A stretch of 64,000 bases of DNA from Streptomyces longhuiensis (lineage in GTDB: Bacteria; Actinomycetota; Actinomycetes; Streptomycetales; Streptomycetaceae), in the NCBI RefSeq assembly GCF_020616555.1, contig NZ_CP085173.1:2294001-2358000 (forward strand), in the 5' to 3' direction. Shown here in pieces: positions 62,136 to 64,000 of this stretch. Position 1 is the stretch's first letter, and each line of letters opens with the position of its first letter. The notes below the pieces were generated by a model. That model searched no databases. It was not told the origin of the DNA and was given only the letters and a program-made list of their open reading frames with translations. The position numbers and the translations under genes were made by a program.

Positions 62136-63008
62136 GTGACCGACCCTATGGGGGACATCCAACGCGTCGGAGTGGTGGGCTGCGGCCAGATGGGAGCCGG
62201 GATCGCAGAGGTCTGCGCCCGCGCCGGTCTGGACGTCATGGTGGCGGAGACCACCGGAGAGGCCCTGGAGATCGGCCGTACCCGGCTGCACAACTCCCTC
62301 TCCAAGGCGGCCGAGCGCGGCAAGATCAGCGCGGAGGAGCTGGCCGAGACCCTGGGCCGCCTGAGCTTCACCACCGACCTCGGGGAGTTCTCCGACCGGG
62401 ACCTCGTCATCGAGGCCGTCGTCGAGAACGAGCAGGTCAAGACCGAGATCTTCCAGGTGCTCGACCAGGTCGTCACCCGGCAGGACGCCATCCTGGCGTC
62501 CAACACCTCCTCGATCCCGCTGGTCAAGCTGGCCGTGGCGACCTCGCGCCCCGACCACGTCATCGGTATCCACTTCTTCAACCCGGCGCCCGTGCAGAAG
62601 CTCGTCGAGCTGATCCCGGCCCTCACCACCTCCGAGGGCACCATCAGCCGCGCCCAGGCCCTCGTCGAGAAGATCCTCGGCAAGCACGCGATCCGTGCCC
62701 AGGACCGCTCGGGCTTCGTGGTCAACGCGCTGCTGATCCCGTATCTGCTCTCCGCGATCCGGATGTTCGAGTCGGGCATCGCCAGCCGCGAGGACATCGA
62801 CAACGGCATGGAGCTCGGCTGCGCCCACCCCATGGGCCCGCTCAAGCTCTCCGACCTCATCGGCCTCGACACCGTCGCCTCGGTCGCCGACTCGATGTAC
62901 GCGGAGTTCAAGGAGCCCTTGTACGCCGCTCCCCCGCTGCTCCAGCGGATGGTCGACGCCGGCCGTCTCGGCCGCAAGACGGGCTCGGGTTTCTACCAGT
63001 ACTCGTGA
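62136..63008 (+). CDS. 3-hydroxybutyryl-CoA dehydrogenase
   Basis: 290 residues from a GTG at 62136, with AAAGG six bases upstream (ATG at 62148 is an alternative). The NAD-binding VGVVGCGQMGAGIAEVCARAG has Gly15, Gly17 and Gly20. NTSSIPLVKLA, the catalytic HFFNPAPVQKLVELI and C-terminal HPMGPLKLSDLIGLDT match the family. It oxidises (S)-3-hydroxyacyl-CoA, mostly C4, in butanoate metabolism or supplies ethylmalonyl-CoA precursors. It is divergent from the GH gene and stands alone. A hairpin follows at 63051. Confidence 0.92.
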   Translation: MTDPMGDIQRVGVVGCGQMGAGIAEVCARAGLDVMVAETTGEALEIGRTRLHNSLSKAAERGKISAEELAETLGRLSFTTDLGEFSDRDLVIEAVVENEQVKTEIFQVLDQVVTRQDAILASNTSSIPLVKLAVATSRPDHVIGIHFFNPAPVQKLVELIPALTTSEGTISRAQALVEKILGKHAIRAQDRSGFVVNALLIPYLLSAIRMFESGIASREDIDNGMELGCAHPMGPLKLSDLIGLDTVASVADSMYAEFKEPLYAAPPLLQRMVDAGRLGRKTGSGFYQYS

Positions 63009-63050
63009 CCCCGCGCGGTTCGACACCGCGTTGACTCTGCGTAGTCGGAA

Positions 63051-63088
63051 GTTCGGGCCCGGCGCTCTTCGGAGTGCCGGGCCCGAAC
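63051..63088 (+). terminator. Terminator after the 3-hydroxybutyryl-CoA dehydrogenase gene
   Basis: GTTCGGGCCCGGCGCTC (63051-63067) pairs with 63072-63088 with one mismatch, loop TTCG. It begins 42 bases after the stop. Confidence 0.8.
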
Positions 63089-63216
63089 CATTCGCACACC
63101 GTGTGCGCACCGGGCCCGCATATGCCCATCGCACACTCTCCCGCCGTACCCACCAGGCGAGTTGACTTTCCGTGCGTAAGACAACGGATCTGCCGACTAC
63201 GGAAAGGAGCCGACCC

Positions 63217-63474
63217 GTGACCGCCGACCCCGAGCGTCCCGTGGTCCCGGAAGAACTCGCGGAGTTACGCCGCAGTCTCGATGTGGGTCTCGCCCGCGTC
63301 GACGGCAAGCTGGCGTTGCTCACCCAGCGCGATGAACAGAGCGTCAAGGATCAGGACGATCTGAGCACCCGGGTCGCCCAGCTCGAGCACACCCGATGGC
63401 CGCTGCAGGCCGTCGCCGCGATCACCGCGGCCGGCGCGCTCGCCCTTGCCGTCTGGCAGGCGCTGGGACGCTAG
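63217..63474 (+). CDS. Small coiled-coil, tail-anchored membrane protein with a TTA codon
   Basis: 85 residues from the GTG at 63217, with AAAGGAG seven bases upstream; this favours it over a frame from 63172. Residues 10-58 are a charged heptad-like coiled coil (ELRRSLDVGLARVDGKLALL). One transmembrane helix is at about 64-82 (VAAITAAGALALAVWQALG). Codon 17 is TTA (63265-63267), the rare leucine codon that needs the bldA tRNA in Streptomyces, so translation may be tied to development. Function unknown. Confidence 0.75.
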   Translation: MTADPERPVVPEELAELRRSLDVGLARVDGKLALLTQRDEQSVKDQDDLSTRVAQLEHTRWPLQAVAAITAAGALALAVWQALGR

Positions 63475-63489
63475 CGCCTTTCGTCCGGG

Positions 63490-64000
63490 TCAGGCCGGGG
63501 TGTCCTGCCCCAGCCTGAGATGGTGCAGCATCAGCAGCGCGGCCGCCATGTTGGCGGCCGGGACCTCGCCGCGGGCGACCATGTCGGGGACGAGCTTGAG
63601 AGGGACCCACTCCCTGCGGTCCGACTCGAAGTCGTCCTCGGGATGGCCGATGTACGAACCCTCCTCGGCCCAGTAGACGTGGTGCCTGGCGTCCTCGAGA
63701 CCGTTGGACGGCTCCACGCTCATCAGATGGCGTAAGGGTCCCGGCCGCCAGCCGGTCTCCTCCTCCAGTTCCCTGGCGGCCGCGGCGGCGATGTCCTCGC
63801 CGTCCTCGACCACCCCCGCCGGGAGCTCCCAGCCCCAGCTGTCGGTGATGAAGCGGTGCCGCCACAGGAGCAGCACCTCGTTGGCCTCATTGACCACGGT
63901 GGCCACGGCGACCGGCCGCAGCCTTATGACGAAGTGGTCGAGGTGCCGGCCGTCCGGGAGCTCGACATCCGCGAGATTGACCCGGAACCAGCGGTTTTCA
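63490..64000 (-). CDS. NUDIX hydrolase, N-terminus beyond window edge
   Basis: The frame stays open to the right edge, so at least 169 residues are present and the start is outside. An apparent GTG at 63906 is internal; the preceding codons encode WFRVNLADVELPDGRHLDHF, typical of ADP-ribose pyrophosphatase-like NUDIX proteins. The NUDIX box is complete: AGVVEDGEDIAAAAARE followed by LEEETGW (GX5EX7REUXEEXGU). It hydrolyses a nucleoside diphosphate linked to another group; the exact substrate is unknown. Confidence 0.92.
   Translation of the reverse strand, partial: ENRWFRVNLADVELPDGRHLDHFVIRLRPVAVATVVNEANEVLLLWRHRFITDSWGWELPAGVVEDGEDIAAAAARELEEETGWRPGPLRHLMSVEPSNGLEDARHHVYWAEEGSYIGHPEDDFESDRREWVPLKLVPDMVARGEVPAANMAAALLMLHHLRLGQDTPA

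Overview
The window is chromosomal DNA of a Streptomyces. GC content and G/C use at third codon positions are very high, GTG and occasional TTG starts are common, TTA codons are nearly absent, and the sporulation gene ssgB is present. As far as I recall, the gene order (thrS, ssgB, a tRNA cluster, cobalamin genes, metNIQ, glpQ1, argH, argRDBJC) follows one arm-proximal core stretch of the S. coelicolor chromosome. There is no sign of a prophage, integrase, transposase or CRISPR array.

Positions 1-13,300: the 5' end of thrS; an OB-fold-like protein next to a DUF4365 (PD-(D/E)XK-like) protein, divergent from a DEDD exonuclease; two identical tRNA-Val(CAC) genes; ssgB; small membrane proteins; a DsbA-like protein; the pabB-pabC pair; and a block of five tRNAs (Gly-GCC, Cys-GCA, three Val-GAC).

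Positions 13,400-22,900: a tail-anchored Ser/Thr kinase, a SpoU/TrmH methyltransferase, and three tetrapyrrole genes on one strand: a CysG/CobA fusion, a 1165-residue protein with a long disordered N-terminus followed by BluB and CobT domains, and CobL. The 355-bp leader of the bluB-cobT gene carries a perfect inverted repeat and a hairpin.

Positions 22,900-33,500: a methionine uptake operon metN-metI-metQ-metQ (tandem duplicated binding protein), preceded by a short ORF ending in Cys and Met codons that looks like an attenuator leader peptide; an ECF sigma factor; secreted GlpQ1 with a PHO-box-like site; PlsC; and a TetR/MFS efflux pair with an operator.

Positions 33,524-47,046: a tightly overlapping operon read right to left: a DUF4132-domain protein, an unrecognised 1714-residue protein, a 133-codon repetitive ORF, a MoxR AAA+ ATPase, a DUF5682-VWA fusion and a SWIM zinc-finger protein. 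This is the actinobacterial counterpart of the uncharacterised E. coli yehI/L/M/P/Q cluster and the best candidate here for an undescribed system. The start region of the MoxR gene has been tandemly duplicated upstream of itself, and several genes of the operon carry in-frame tandem repeats.

Positions 47,200-64,000: argH with an ARG box, a PNPOx-family protein, an L,D-transpeptidase and a BASS transporter; then the argCJBDR operon with its own ARG box, where ArgR probably controls both arg units. After that come DUF6314, a catalytically degenerate histidine phosphatase, a GNAT protein, a MocR regulator and an EamA exporter whose start codons overlap head to head, DUF1918, a Tat-exported GH10-like hydrolase, a 3-hydroxybutyryl-CoA dehydrogenase, a small TTA-containing membrane protein, and a NUDIX hydrolase cut by the window edge.
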